Shown piece by piece: positions 16,611 through 25,090 of a DNA stretch of 53,139 nucleotides. Every line of letters begins with the position of its first letter. The first letter of the stretch is position 1. Origin of the DNA: Yoonia vestfoldensis DSM 16212. Lineage in GTDB: Bacteria > Pseudomonadota > Alphaproteobacteria > Rhodobacterales > Rhodobacteraceae. The stretch lies in NCBI RefSeq assembly GCF_000382265.1, contig NZ_KB907993.1, forward strand, positions 1 through 53,139, written 5' to 3'. A program made the translations under genes and the position numbers. The notes under the pieces are model-generated. The model was not told the origin of the DNA. It saw nothing but the letters and a program-made list of their open reading frames with translations, and made no database searches.

Positions 16611-16895
16611 ATGCACACGACACGTTCCGATAACGCCCTCATCATGTTCTTCAACGGTGCCGCCGTCGTCGTGGCCTATGCCATGCTCGGCCTCTCGCTC
16701 TGGCTGTCGCCTGATGTGCCGCTGTCCACCAAAGGCTATTGGGGCATCGCCATCCTGCTGTTGACGTTGGCCTTGGTGAATTTCGTCAAATACCGGTTTG
16801 ACGACCGTCTGTCCGAGGACCGGATCACCCGTCTGGAAGCCGCGCGCAACGAAAAGCTGCTGTCCGAATACGTGAACGCCGACAAGGACATCTGA
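16611..16895 (+). CDS. YiaA/YiaB-family inner membrane protein
   Basis: The protein has 94 residues with two predicted transmembrane helices (about 10-32 and 42-62), forming the YiaAB two-helix unit (LSTKGYWGIAILLLTLALVN), and a charged cytoplasmic tail. The function of the family is not established. A good AAGGAG site precedes the ATG, 25 bases after the pspA stop, so it is very likely cotranscribed with pspA. A hairpin follows. Confidence 0.82.
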   Translation: MHTTRSDNALIMFFNGAAVVVAYAMLGLSLWLSPDVPLSTKGYWGIAILLLTLALVNFVKYRFDDRLSEDRITRLEAARNEKLLSEYVNADKDI

Positions 16896-16896
16896 C

Positions 16897-16927
16897 CCCC
16901 GCCCCGTCCGTGCGATCACGGGCGGGG
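16897..16927 (+). terminator. Hairpin after the YiaA-like gene
   Basis: CCCCGCCCCGT pairs with ACGGGCGGGG with one bulged base, followed by TTCCCTCTTT. It probably ends or attenuates the pspA transcript before the acyltransferase gene. Confidence 0.5.
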
Positions 16928-16970
16928 TTCCCTCTTTCCAAAACCGCAACGCTTCGCCAAAGTCAGCCCC

Positions 16971-17612
16971 ATGTCATACCTGCGCCAGTTCGCCGCCCGC
17001 ATCACAGGCCAAGCCATCCGCATCTTTGCCCGCGCGATCACCGCGGTGCGCGCGGACTGGCAAGGCATCGAACCCGTGCCGCGCCAGCGCGTGTATTTCG
17101 CCAACCACACCAGCAACGCAGACATGCCGATGATCTGGTCCTGCCTGCCCCCTGCCTTGCGTCGCGACGTGCGGCCCGTGGCGGCGGCGGATTACTGGTT
17201 GAAGAACAAACTGCGTGCCTTTGTCGGGCCAGAGGTTTTCAACTGCGTCCTGATCGACCGCCGCCCCGAGGTGGACGACAAACCGATGGACAAGATCCTC
17301 GCGGCACTCGACGAAGGATCCTCGCTGATCATTTTCCCCGAAGGCAACCGCAACATGACCGACGATCCGCTGCTGCCGTTCAAGGCGGGGCTTTACAACA
17401 TGGGGCGCGCGCGGCCTGACGTCGATCTCGTGCCGACATGGGTCGCCAACCTGACCAGCATCATGCCCAAAGGCGAGGTGATCCCCCTGCCGCTGATCTG
17501 CACCGTCACATTCGGCGCGCCGATCCATGTGCAGGACGGCGAAAGCAAGGATGACTTCCTGCGCCGCGCGGCGGATGCGCTGGCGGCCCTCGCCCCGCAG
17601 GTGCGCGCATGA
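16971..17612 (+). CDS. 1-Acyl-sn-glycerol-3-phosphate acyltransferase-like (PlsC family)
   Basis: A lysophospholipid acyltransferase-fold enzyme of 213 residues. The HX4D motif is His46-Asp51 (FANHTSNADMP) and the substrate motif is FPEGNRNM (about 122-129). It is shorter than typical PlsC and lacks a strong N-terminal membrane anchor. The coupled CdsA gene suggests the pair makes phosphatidic acid and then CDP-diacylglycerol. Whether it is the main PlsC of the cell or a specialised copy cannot be told. Confidence 0.87.
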   Translation: MSYLRQFAARITGQAIRIFARAITAVRADWQGIEPVPRQRVYFANHTSNADMPMIWSCLPPALRRDVRPVAAADYWLKNKLRAFVGPEVFNCVLIDRRPEVDDKPMDKILAALDEGSSLIIFPEGNRNMTDDPLLPFKAGLYNMGRARPDVDLVPTWVANLTSIMPKGEVIPLPLICTVTFGAPIHVQDGESKDDFLRRAADALAALAPQVRA

Positions 17613-18550
17613 CCAGCACCACCGCCGATATCCTGCTGCTGGCTTTCGGCAGTTTCAGTATCCTGATCGCGCTGACCGTGCTGGGCGAGGTCCTGCGCGC
17701 CCGCCAGCCTGCGGACATGCCCAATCCGGTCCTGGAAACCTACATGACCCGCGTGCAAAGCTGGTGGGGCATGGTGGCCTTCGTCGGCATTGCGCTTTTG
17801 ACGGGCAAGGTCGGCGTGATGATCCTGTTCGCCTTCGTGTCCTTTGCCGCCTTGCGCGAATTCCTGACGCTGACGGCCAAGACGCAGGCCGACCATATCG
17901 CACTGGCGCTCGCGTTCTTCGTGGTGCTGCCGTTGCAATATGTTTTTGTCGGCATGGGCTGGACCGGGCTGTTCGCCATTTTCATCCCTGTTTATGCCTT
18001 CCTGCTTTTGCCCATCGTCTCGGCCCTGCGCGGCAATGCGAACCGCTTTCTGGTGCGGGTTGCCGAAACCCAATGGGCGCTGATGATTACCGTCTTTTGC
18101 GTCAGCCATGTGCCCGCGCTGATGACGCTGGACCTGCCCGATTACAGCGAACGCGCGGTGCTGCTGATCGCCTTTCTGGTGATGGTGGTGCAACTGGGCG
18201 ATCTGCTGGAATATTTCTTTGGCCGCCGGATCGGGCGCACCAAAATCGCCCCCGGCCTGTCGCCCAAGACATGGGAAGGCGTCGCCTGCGGTGTCACCTG
18301 CGCGATGATCATCGGCGGCTTGCTGAGCTGGATCACGCCCTTTGCGCCTCTTGGCGCGATGGCGATGGCGGGGGCCGCGTCACTGGTCGGCATGTTCGGC
18401 AGCATCGTGTTCGCCGCGATCAAGCGGGACCGGGGCGTCAAGGACTGGTCGCATCTGATCCCCGGTCAGGGCGGGTTCGTGGACCAGCTCGACTCTGTGA
18501 TCTTCGCCGCGCCGATCTTTTACCACCTGACGCGGTATTTCTACACCTAG
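17609..18550 (+). CDS. Phosphatidate cytidylyltransferase (CdsA family)
   Basis: CdsA makes CDP-diacylglycerol from phosphatidate and CTP, the branch point of phospholipid synthesis. The 313-residue inner-membrane protein has about eight hydrophobic helices and the CdsA signature KRDRGVKDWSHLIPGQGG followed by DQLDSVIFAAP near the C-terminus. SPKTWEGVACG is the usual conserved block before it. ATGA overlap with the acyltransferase shows coupling. Its stop shares the palindrome CTAG with the stop of the convergent glycosyltransferase. Confidence 0.92.
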   Translation: MTSTTADILLLAFGSFSILIALTVLGEVLRARQPADMPNPVLETYMTRVQSWWGMVAFVGIALLTGKVGVMILFAFVSFAALREFLTLTAKTQADHIALALAFFVVLPLQYVFVGMGWTGLFAIFIPVYAFLLLPIVSALRGNANRFLVRVAETQWALMITVFCVSHVPALMTLDLPDYSERAVLLIAFLVMVVQLGDLLEYFFGRRIGRTKIAPGLSPKTWEGVACGVTCAMIIGGLLSWITPFAPLGAMAMAGAASLVGMFGSIVFAAIKRDRGVKDWSHLIPGQGGFVDQLDSVIFAAPIFYHLTRYFYT

Positions 18551-19290
18551 GCCCAGAACTGCGGCAGTTTGCTGAGGTTCTTGGCCATCAGCGTGCCGAT
18601 CCCGCCCACGTTGTGCCGCCGGATCGCGCGGTAATCCTCGCGGCTTTTGCGGATCATTTGCGCAAAGCTGCGGTTGCTCGCCCCGCCCATCTGCATCTGC
18701 ACCATGACATGCGGGATATACGCGAGCCGCACCTGCCCCGTGGTCAGAAACCGCAGCATCCCGTCATAATCGCCCGAAATGCGATAGCTGGTGTCGTATA
18801 GCCCTGCGCGGTCAAACACGTCCCGCCGCAGATAAAGCGTCGGATGCGGCGGCATCCAGCCAAGCGCCAGCGCGCGTGGGCTGAACGCGCCTGCCCGCCA
18901 GTGCCTTATCACGCGCGCCGGATCATTGCGCGCGACATAGTGCAGATCGCCGTAGACACCGTCGATGGCAGGGTCGGCCAGCACATCGGCCACGCGCGCC
19001 AGAACGGTGGCATCCGCCAGCACATCATCGGCGTGGAGCAGCCCGATCACATCGCCTGTCGCGCGCCTGATCCCTGCGTTGATCGCCTCGTAAATCCCGC
19101 CATCAGCAGCCGAGACCAGCGCCATCCCCTCCAACCCCTGCGCGTGCAGAAGTTCGACCGTACCATCGGTGGACCCGCCGTCCTGCACGACATGTTCCAG
19201 ATCGGCATAGGTCTGCGCCCGCAGGCTGTCCAGCATCCGCGGCAGGGTCGCGGCCCCGTTGCGCACGGCAGTAACAACCGAGATTTTCAT
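18547..19290 (-). CDS. Glycosyltransferase family 2 (WcaA-like)
   Basis: A 247-residue cytoplasmic GT-A enzyme that adds a sugar during surface-polysaccharide assembly. The N-terminus ISVVTAVRNGAATLPRML, the nucleotide-binding DGGSTDGT (37-44) and the metal-binding HADD (86-89) are typical of GT2. It lacks membrane helices. The ATG at 19290 gives an ATGA overlap with the upstream GT2 gene; the longer frame upstream has no GT2 sequence. It is the last gene of a seven-gene minus-strand operon starting with wzx. Confidence 0.9.
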   Translation of the reverse strand: MKISVVTAVRNGAATLPRMLDSLRAQTYADLEHVVQDGGSTDGTVELLHAQGLEGMALVSAADGGIYEAINAGIRRATGDVIGLLHADDVLADATVLARVADVLADPAIDGVYGDLHYVARNDPARVIRHWRAGAFSPRALALGWMPPHPTLYLRRDVFDRAGLYDTSYRISGDYDGMLRFLTTGQVRLAYIPHVMVQMQMGGASNRSFAQMIRKSREDYRAIRRHNVGGIGTLMAKNLSKLPQFWA

Positions 19291-20189
19291 GCGGCATCCT
19301 TTCGGGGTTCGGGGAACAAGTCGATGCCCAGAACGGTATGGATCGCGGCAACGGGGCCTGCGCCTGTCTGCGCCATGCAGCGTTCGACCTCGGCCAGCTT
19401 GGCGTCGACAAGGTAGCGGTACCAGAATCCTTGCAGGACATGGAACGCGCGGGCCTGCGCGCCGTCCCGAAAACCGCCGCGCAGGATGTAGCGGTAAAGG
19501 TAATAGGCCCCCGCCCGTAGCCCACCGGGCAAGCGCGCGTAGAGGTTGTCCTTGATCCAGCGTTTCACCCCCGCAGCGCCTGTTGGTGTAGGTTGCACAG
19601 GCAGAAACCCGTGCCGCTGGTTGAGGATATCCACCACCTCGCGACTGGCATAGCCGTTGTGCTTGGCGATCCACCAATCCAGCGGCTTACGGTTGTCGTC
19701 GATGATCTGCCCCGCCAGATGCGCGACAGGGCCGTCCACGACGATATGTTCGTCCATCCAGCGGGCCTCGACCCGACCCTGCCCTTGGCGGAACAGCCGC
19801 AGCATCCGCGCCGGAAAAAGACCGCCATAACGGACAGGCTGGCCCTGAAACCACATGCTACGCCCAACGGTGATGCCCGCCACATCGGGCAGGCCGGCGG
19901 CGATCTGCGCGGCCAGTTGCGGCGTCACATATTCATCTGCATCGAGCCGCAGCACCCATCCGGCGCCCGACCCGAGCCGGTCGAGTGCCGCGTTGAACTG
20001 CAGCGCGTAATTGGACCATGAGTGAAGCCAGACCTCGGCCCCTGCCGCGCGCGCGATCTGCACCGTGGCGTCGGTCGATCCGCTGTCCACCACGATCACG
20101 CGGGTGGCGACCCTTTGCAGAGACGCCAGAGCGCGCGGCAGGTGCAGCGCCTCGTCCCGCGTCAGGATAATCGCGGTCAGGTCGGTCAT
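19287..20189 (-). CDS. Glycosyltransferase family 2 (WaaE/KdtX-like)
   Basis: This 300-residue GT2 has LTAIILTRDEALHLPRAL, VVDSGSTDAT (34-43) and RLDADEYVTP (81-90), with a long C-terminal part (DNLYARLPGGLRAGAYYLYRY) seen in the WaaE/KdtX branch, whose members add glucose or similar sugars to LPS or capsule. No membrane-spanning segment is certain. The start at 20189 overlaps the acetyltransferase stop. The sugar specificity is unknown. Confidence 0.88.
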   Translation of the reverse strand: MTDLTAIILTRDEALHLPRALASLQRVATRVIVVDSGSTDATVQIARAAGAEVWLHSWSNYALQFNAALDRLGSGAGWVLRLDADEYVTPQLAAQIAAGLPDVAGITVGRSMWFQGQPVRYGGLFPARMLRLFRQGQGRVEARWMDEHIVVDGPVAHLAGQIIDDNRKPLDWWIAKHNGYASREVVDILNQRHGFLPVQPTPTGAAGVKRWIKDNLYARLPGGLRAGAYYLYRYILRGGFRDGAQARAFHVLQGFWYRYLVDAKLAEVERCMAQTGAGPVAAIHTVLGIDLFPEPRKDAA

Positions 20190-20725
20190 TGGGGTCTGAT
20201 CTGCATGGGATTGCCCTGCCCGATATGGCGCGCGGGCAGGTCGCTCAGCGCCACGCCCCGCGCGCCCAGGATCGCGCCCGCACCGATCACGACGCCCGGC
20301 CCGACGAAGGCATCCGCACAGACCCACGCATCCGGCCCGATCACGATGGCTGGTCGCAGCAAGCGGCGCGCGGGGTCGCGCCAGTCATGGCTGCCTGCAC
20401 AGAGATGCGCGTTCTGCGACACCGTCGCGCGCGGCCCGATATGGATCGGCCCCAGCGCATAAAGGATGGCGCGGTCGCCGACGGCGGCCTGATCCTCGAT
20501 ATGGAGGTGCCAGGGGATCGTGATCCGCACGGTGGGATGGATATGCACCTCGCGCCCGATCCGCGCGCCGAAGAGCCGCAAGAGCCACACCCGCCAGACC
20601 CAGAACGGACGCGGGCTGAACCGGAACAGCGGCTGGCACAGCCCCCAGAGGATGCGCGCGACCTGCGCCTTGGCGGACCAGTTGCGCGCGCGCCGGTTTG
20701 CGCTGATGTCGATATGTGTCGTCAT
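20186..20725 (-). CDS. WcaF-like O-acetyltransferase (left-handed beta-helix)
   Basis: The protein has 179 residues. The region RRARNWSAKAQVARILWGLCQPLF resembles the start of WcaF-type acetyltransferases. Hexapeptide turns begin near FGARIGREVHIHP and continue through VGDRAILYALG, IGPRATVSQN, AHLCAGSHDWRD and IGAGAILGARG. His in GSHDW is the likely catalytic base. The role is acetyl decoration of the polysaccharide repeat. It overlaps both neighbours by four bases. Confidence 0.88.
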   Translation of the reverse strand: MTTHIDISANRRARNWSAKAQVARILWGLCQPLFRFSPRPFWVWRVWLLRLFGARIGREVHIHPTVRITIPWHLHIEDQAAVGDRAILYALGPIHIGPRATVSQNAHLCAGSHDWRDPARRLLRPAIVIGPDAWVCADAFVGPGVVIGAGAILGARGVALSDLPARHIGQGNPMQIRPQ

Positions 20726-21846
20726 GCCTGAACCATCATTCCTTCGCCTGCGGCAAGGGCGCGGTAGAGGTCTTTGAAGCTTGCGACCATCGCATCGGAC
20801 GAGAAATCGCGGATCATCCAGTCGCGCCCCCGCGCGCCCATGGCCGCCAGATCACCTTTGGCCAGCTGCGCGATCGCGGTGGCGAGATCGTCGCGGGCAA
20901 CGTCGATGCAGGCCCCCGCGCCCATCAGATCAAGGCGCTGCCACGGCGTGCCGGTCGTGGTCAGCACCGGCACGCGATGGGCCAGTGCCTCGGCCACGGT
21001 GATGGCGAAATTCTCGCTATGGCTGGGCAGCACGAAGAGATCGGCGCGCGCAAAGGCCTGCGCCTTGGCATGGCCCTGTACATCGCCGTGGAAGCGGATG
21101 CGCGGGTTGTGCTCGGCGGCTTTGCGCAAGACCGCCTCATCCGCTGCCGTGCCGGTGCCATAGATGTCGAGCGTCGCCTGCGCGGGCAGGGCCGCGATCA
21201 GCAGGTCGATGCCTTTCTTGGGATGCAGCCGCCCAAGATACATCAGCCGCAGCGCGCCATCGGGCCGGTACCGGCGCGGCGCAACGGGGGGAATGGTCAC
21301 GCAATTCGGGATCACGGCCGTCTGGATACCGCGCAGGCGCGCGACACTCTGCGCGGCTTCGACACCGGCGGTGACATGCAGCACGGTATCAGTTGGGCGC
21401 AAGGCTTGCGCCACCCTCTCGAACAGATGCTTGACCCTGATCCGTGGCGCGTCGGGCCAGTCCTGCGTTGCCTGCAACGCGCCACGCGGCGACCAGACCA
21501 GCGGTTTGCCCATGGCGCGCGCCAACGCCAGCACCGGCACGGTTGGAAAGGAATAGGTCCCCGTCAAATGCACCACATCCGCCCAGAGCATCGCGGCAGG
21601 CAAGCGCGCGAGCAGCCCCGGCGCGATGCTATGCCCCGCAACCCTGTGCGCATAATCCACGCGATAAGCCAAAGGCACGCGCCGTACCCTGTCAGCCACC
21701 GCAGGCCCTGCCGCATCGGTCGTCAGCACCCGCAGATCAAAGCCAGGGGTCGCCGCGATCCCGTCGCAAATCGCCTTGGTCGAAAAGATCGGCCCGCCCC
21801 AGAAGGTCGCAGGATAAAAGCTGGGGGTGACGTGCAGGATGTTCAT
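20722..21846 (-). CDS. Glycosyltransferase family 4
   Basis: A GT-B retaining glycosyltransferase of 374 residues. The N-terminal domain starts [18 protein letters not shown]. The C-terminal domain has [18 protein letters not shown] and the E-x7-E motif ([12 protein letters not shown]) of GT4. The ATG at 21846 was chosen because the sequence matches the family from that residue and overlaps the next acetyltransferase stop; an upstream extension is not similar to GT4. It probably adds one sugar of the polysaccharide repeat on the cytoplasmic face. Confidence 0.92.
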   Translation of the reverse strand: MNILHVTPSFYPATFWGGPIFSTKAICDGIAATPGFDLRVLTTDAAGPAVADRVRRVPLAYRVDYAHRVAGHSIAPGLLARLPAAMLWADVVHLTGTYSFPTVPVLALARAMGKPLVWSPRGALQATQDWPDAPRIRVKHLFERVAQALRPTDTVLHVTAGVEAAQSVARLRGIQTAVIPNCVTIPPVAPRRYRPDGALRLMYLGRLHPKKGIDLLIAALPAQATLDIYGTGTAADEAVLRKAAEHNPRIRFHGDVQGHAKAQAFARADLFVLPSHSENFAITVAEALAHRVPVLTTTGTPWQRLDLMGAGACIDVARDDLATAIAQLAKGDLAAMGARGRDWMIRDFSSDAMVASFKDLYRALAAGEGMMVQA

Positions 21847-22406
21847 TCCGCCACCCTTGCGCGCTGGCCGATGATCCGCGCGGGGTTGCCCGCAACGACA
21901 GCACCCGCAGGCACGTCGCGCGTGACCACCGCCCCTGCACCGATCACCGCGCCATCGCCAATCCGTCGGCACTGGGGCAGGATCACGGCGCGCATGCCGA
22001 TCCAGACGCCAGCGCCGATGGTCTTGACCATCGGCTGCGGGACCGACCACGGGTCAAGTCCGTGGTCATGGGTATAGATCACCGCCCCTTCGGAGATCAA
22101 CGTGTTATCCCCGATCACCAGCCCGCCCGTTGTGTCCAGATGCACATCGCGGTTGATCTGCACGCCGTCGCCAATGCGCAGCCCGGCGCGGCCTGTCTCG
22201 GCTGACACCTCGACCCCGCGCCAGATATAGCATCCCGCGCCGATGGTGACCGAGGACGGATCGTCGAACCGCACGCCGGGCTGAAACCGGCTGCCCGCAC
22301 CGACCTGCGCCAGCGTTGCGCGGTGCCATTTCGTCGCGGCGATCAGCCCCAACCGGCGGCGGATTTGCGCAGGCATGCGCAGGGCGCGCAGAACGGATTT
22401 ATGCAT
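21843..22406 (-). CDS. Hexapeptide-repeat acyltransferase (second acetyltransferase)
   Basis: A left-handed beta-helix protein of 187 residues with repeats such as [36 protein letters not shown] and [16 protein letters not shown]; the His in THDHG is probably catalytic. The tail [10 protein letters not shown] is typical of the maltose/sugar O-acetyltransferase group. It is diverged from the WcaF-like gene of the same operon, suggesting acetylation at two positions. The start at 22406 overlaps the polymerase stop by eight bases. Confidence 0.88.
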   Translation of the reverse strand: MHKSVLRALRMPAQIRRRLGLIAATKWHRATLAQVGAGSRFQPGVRFDDPSSVTIGAGCYIWRGVEVSAETGRAGLRIGDGVQINRDVHLDTTGGLVIGDNTLISEGAVIYTHDHGLDPWSVPQPMVKTIGAGVWIGMRAVILPQCRRIGDGAVIGAGAVVTRDVPAGAVVAGNPARIIGQRARVAE

Positions 22407-23739
22407 GGGACAGCCTTTCGGTTGGCACGGCCCGCCAGCGCAGGCGGCGGACAAACAGCGCGCGGATCAGCAGGATCAGCACCAGTTGCGCCGCGGCCCC
22501 CACGACAAAGGCGCTGAAGGAGGATTGCAGGCAGGCCTGCACGAAGGGGTAGAACAGGATCGGATAGAGGAATGCCGACCCAGTCCGTGCCGTACGGCGG
22601 GCGTCCAGCAGGAACGCCTCGCCCAGACGGAAACCACAGCCCAGCACAGGAGCGACAGCCAGCCCAACCCAGCCAAAGTTGATGAAGGCCTCGCCCGGTC
22701 CGGTGACGTTGAACGCCCCGCCCGTCGCCACATCCATGATCTCGCGCTTGAAATAGACGCCCAGATCAATGGCGGGCTTGTCCGGCCAGAGATCACGCGG
22801 CACCCAGCCAAATGCCCACCACCCATAGCTTTGCCCCAGCAGCATCTGCGCGGGTTCCACATGGCCCGTGACCATCACCGCCACGTTGAAATCCAGAAAA
22901 TAGGTCGATCCGATGATCTGGCGCAGGATCGTGGCACCCTCCGCGCCCAGCCGGAGTTGGGTCATGTAGGCCGACAGCAGCACGATCCCTGCGGCGGGCA
23001 ACAGCCCAAGCGCCAGTTGCCGCCAGCCCATCCGTCCACCCAGAATGGCATGGGTCGCGATTGCGTAGACAGTCAGTTCCACCAGTTCGAACCGGTCGCC
23101 CGACACCAGCGCGATCCCCAGCAACGCCACCGCCAGCGCCAGCGTCATCACCACCCGCATCGGGCGCGGCTGCAGGATCGTCTGGGCAAGGCAAAGAACA
23201 AAAGCGAATTTGGGGATCACGAACAGCGTCTTGATCCCGGCAAGCGTGGCACCCACGCCATCGGCGTTCACGTTGATCTGCTTGGCGCGGTTCAGCCCTT
23301 CGATCAGGCCGGCATCGCCGATCCCCATGCCGCGCGCGCGCAGGATGATCGCCATTGTCACCACCGTCACTGCCAGCGCGACAGCGACAAGCACGCCCAT
23401 ATGCTGCACACCCGAAGCGACTCCGCGTGCCGCGACGACCCCCGCGCCGACGGATTGCGGCCGGCATGCCAGCAGATAGCCAAGGCAGATCAGCGCCACG
23501 AATCCCCCAAGATAGATCGCGCCCACCAACGAGGCCCCGGGTGCGGGATCGAACCTTGCGTAGAACGCCAACTCGGGTGCTGCGGCATAGGCCACGGCCT
23601 TGACCAGAAACCCGAGGCCACAGAAATAGCCCAGGATATGCATGGGCGACACCCAGGCCAGCAACCCTTGCCGTGCCGCGATCCAGAACGGCAGCAGCGT
23701 GCAGAGCGTCGCAAGCGCGATGATCAGGACATCCGCCAC
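22399..23739 (-). CDS. Wzy-like oligosaccharide repeat polymerase
   Basis: A polytopic inner-membrane protein of 446 residues with about 10-12 hydrophobic helices and one large periplasmic stretch near [14 protein letters not shown] and [11 protein letters not shown]. Sequence is poorly conserved in the Wzy family, but topology, length and its place between wzx and glycosyltransferases fit. The start is set at a GTG (23739) preceded by GGGAGG at good spacing and overlapping the wzx stop by 16 bases. Longer frames upstream read through wzx sequence in the wrong phase. Confidence 0.78.
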   Translation of the reverse strand: MADVLIIALATLCTLLPFWIAARQGLLAWVSPMHILGYFCGLGFLVKAVAYAAAPELAFYARFDPAPGASLVGAIYLGGFVALICLGYLLACRPQSVGAGVVAARGVASGVQHMGVLVAVALAVTVVTMAIILRARGMGIGDAGLIEGLNRAKQINVNADGVGATLAGIKTLFVIPKFAFVLCLAQTILQPRPMRVVMTLALAVALLGIALVSGDRFELVELTVYAIATHAILGGRMGWRQLALGLLPAAGIVLLSAYMTQLRLGAEGATILRQIIGSTYFLDFNVAVMVTGHVEPAQMLLGQSYGWWAFGWVPRDLWPDKPAIDLGVYFKREIMDVATGGAFNVTGPGEAFINFGWVGLAVAPVLGCGFRLGEAFLLDARRTARTGSAFLYPILFYPFVQACLQSSFSAFVVGAAAQLVLILLIRALFVRRLRWRAVPTERLSHA

Positions 23740-24956
23740 GCCAGCCTCCCCGTTGGGCGGGCCAGCGTGTTGATCCCCATGCCGCGCAGAACCCAGAGCC
23801 ATAGCAGTGCCGAACACAGGCTGGTCCCCGCGACATAGGCCAGCGCGTTGCCCATGGCGCCCTGCGGCGCGACCAGCACGACAGGCGTAAGATAACACAG
23901 CACACCCGCAAGCCGGGCGATCGCCGCGAGGTGACCGTGCCCGGTCAGGGTGGCGACGGTCATCCCTTGCGCAAAGGCCAGTTGGATCAGCGTACCGCCA
24001 AGCAGCACCAGAAGAATCGGCACCGGCAAACCGGGCAGCCAGACCGACAGGACAGGCAGCGCCAGCAGCGTCACCCCCGCCAGCGCCAGCCCCGGCAGCA
24101 AGGCGATGCGCGCCCCTGCATCGCTCGCGTCCTGCAGGGCGGGCGCATCGCTTGCGGCATGGGCAGCGCTGATCCGCCCCGCGCTGACCCATGTCGCCAC
24201 CGACATCGGCAAGGCCACAAGGTTTGCCAGACGCCGCAGCAGCGCATAGACCCCGATCTGTTCAGGTGTCAGGAACTGGCCGCCGACGATGATATCGATC
24301 TGCGCCAGCACCATCCCCAGCACCGCCACCGCCCAGAGGTTCGCGGTCAGCACGCCCGCGGGCTTGTCGTGACCGATCAATGTGCCGCAGTGCGGATGCC
24401 GGACGACCAGCCCTGCCACACCAAGGCAGACAGCGCCGAGGATCAGCGCGGTGACCCACAGGATCTCTGCGGGATCGCGCTGCGCCAATCCCGCCAGCCC
24501 AAGCGCAAGCAGCGGCGCGCCATCGCGCAAGGCCATCGACAGATGCACCGAGCCCAGCACGCGCAGGATACTGGCCAGACAGGACGCAAGATTGACCGCA
24601 ACCGCGACGGCCAGAACGCCCGCCCATGGCATCTCCGGCCAGATCAGACGCAGGATCAGGAACGCGCCCGCCGCCGTCAAGCCGGGCAGACCCAGACAAA
24701 GCTGGATCACCGCGCGCGGGTGCATGCCCGCGCCATCGCCAAGCCGTGCCAGCAACGTCAGCGGCCCGCCAAACCCCAGCACGGTGGCGCTGACCAGCGC
24801 CAGCCCCCAGGCCACGATCAGCGCACCGAAACCGTCAAGACCCAGCAGCCACGCGAGCCCCAGCAGAACCGCAACATTGCCCGCCACCAGCCCACCCCGG
24901 ACAAAAACCGCAAGGCTGGCGGGATGATGAAGGAAATGCCGCAGGATCGACATCAT
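23724..24956 (-). CDS. Wzx-like polysaccharide flippase
   Basis: A 410-residue inner-membrane protein with about 12 helices, resembling O-antigen/capsule flippases of the MOP superfamily (RGGLVAGNVAVLLGLAWLLG at the N-terminus, LTPEQIGVYALLRRLANLV mid-protein). It should move the lipid-linked repeat to the periplasmic side. It is the first gene of the minus-strand operon wzx-wzy-acetyltransferase-GT4-wcaF-GT2-GT2. A second ATG one codon in is possible. The upstream gap is shared with the divergent wzc gene. Confidence 0.82.
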   Translation of the reverse strand: MMSILRHFLHHPASLAVFVRGGLVAGNVAVLLGLAWLLGLDGFGALIVAWGLALVSATVLGFGGPLTLLARLGDGAGMHPRAVIQLCLGLPGLTAAGAFLILRLIWPEMPWAGVLAVAVAVNLASCLASILRVLGSVHLSMALRDGAPLLALGLAGLAQRDPAEILWVTALILGAVCLGVAGLVVRHPHCGTLIGHDKPAGVLTANLWAVAVLGMVLAQIDIIVGGQFLTPEQIGVYALLRRLANLVALPMSVATWVSAGRISAAHAASDAPALQDASDAGARIALLPGLALAGVTLLALPVLSVWLPGLPVPILLVLLGGTLIQLAFAQGMTVATLTGHGHLAAIARLAGVLCYLTPVVLVAPQGAMGNALAYVAGTSLCSALLWLWVLRGMGINTLARPTGRLAWRMS

Positions 24957-25023
24957 GACGCAGATACTACCTTAACGACGCGTTCAGGATGTTCGCGCCG
25001 CTCTCACTGTTCCTTCATTGTGA

Positions 25024-25039
25024 TTAATTTTGTCTTAAC
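25024..25039 (+). promoter_or_regulatory. CtrA-type box before wzc
   Basis: TTAATTTTGTCTTAAC fits the full CtrA consensus TTAA-N7-TTAAC, pointing towards wzc, whose ATG lies 52 bases downstream. It sits in the divergent gap and might also affect wzx. Regulator identity is inferred from the consensus known in Caulobacter and Rhodobacter relatives. Confidence 0.65.
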
Positions 25040-25090
25040 CCCTTTGTGGTTTCTGGACCGGGTTGCGTTGTCGATTGGAAAGCCCTGTTC

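Noticed and set aside
22375..23838. Plus-strand frame of 487 codons opposite wzy
   Set aside because: Highly charged, His/Gln-rich shadow of a hydrophobic gene; no motif.
25046..25090. GTG start at 25046 for wzc
   Set aside because: It would begin seven bases after the CtrA-type box, leaving no room for a promoter, and the extra 15 residues are unlike the family.
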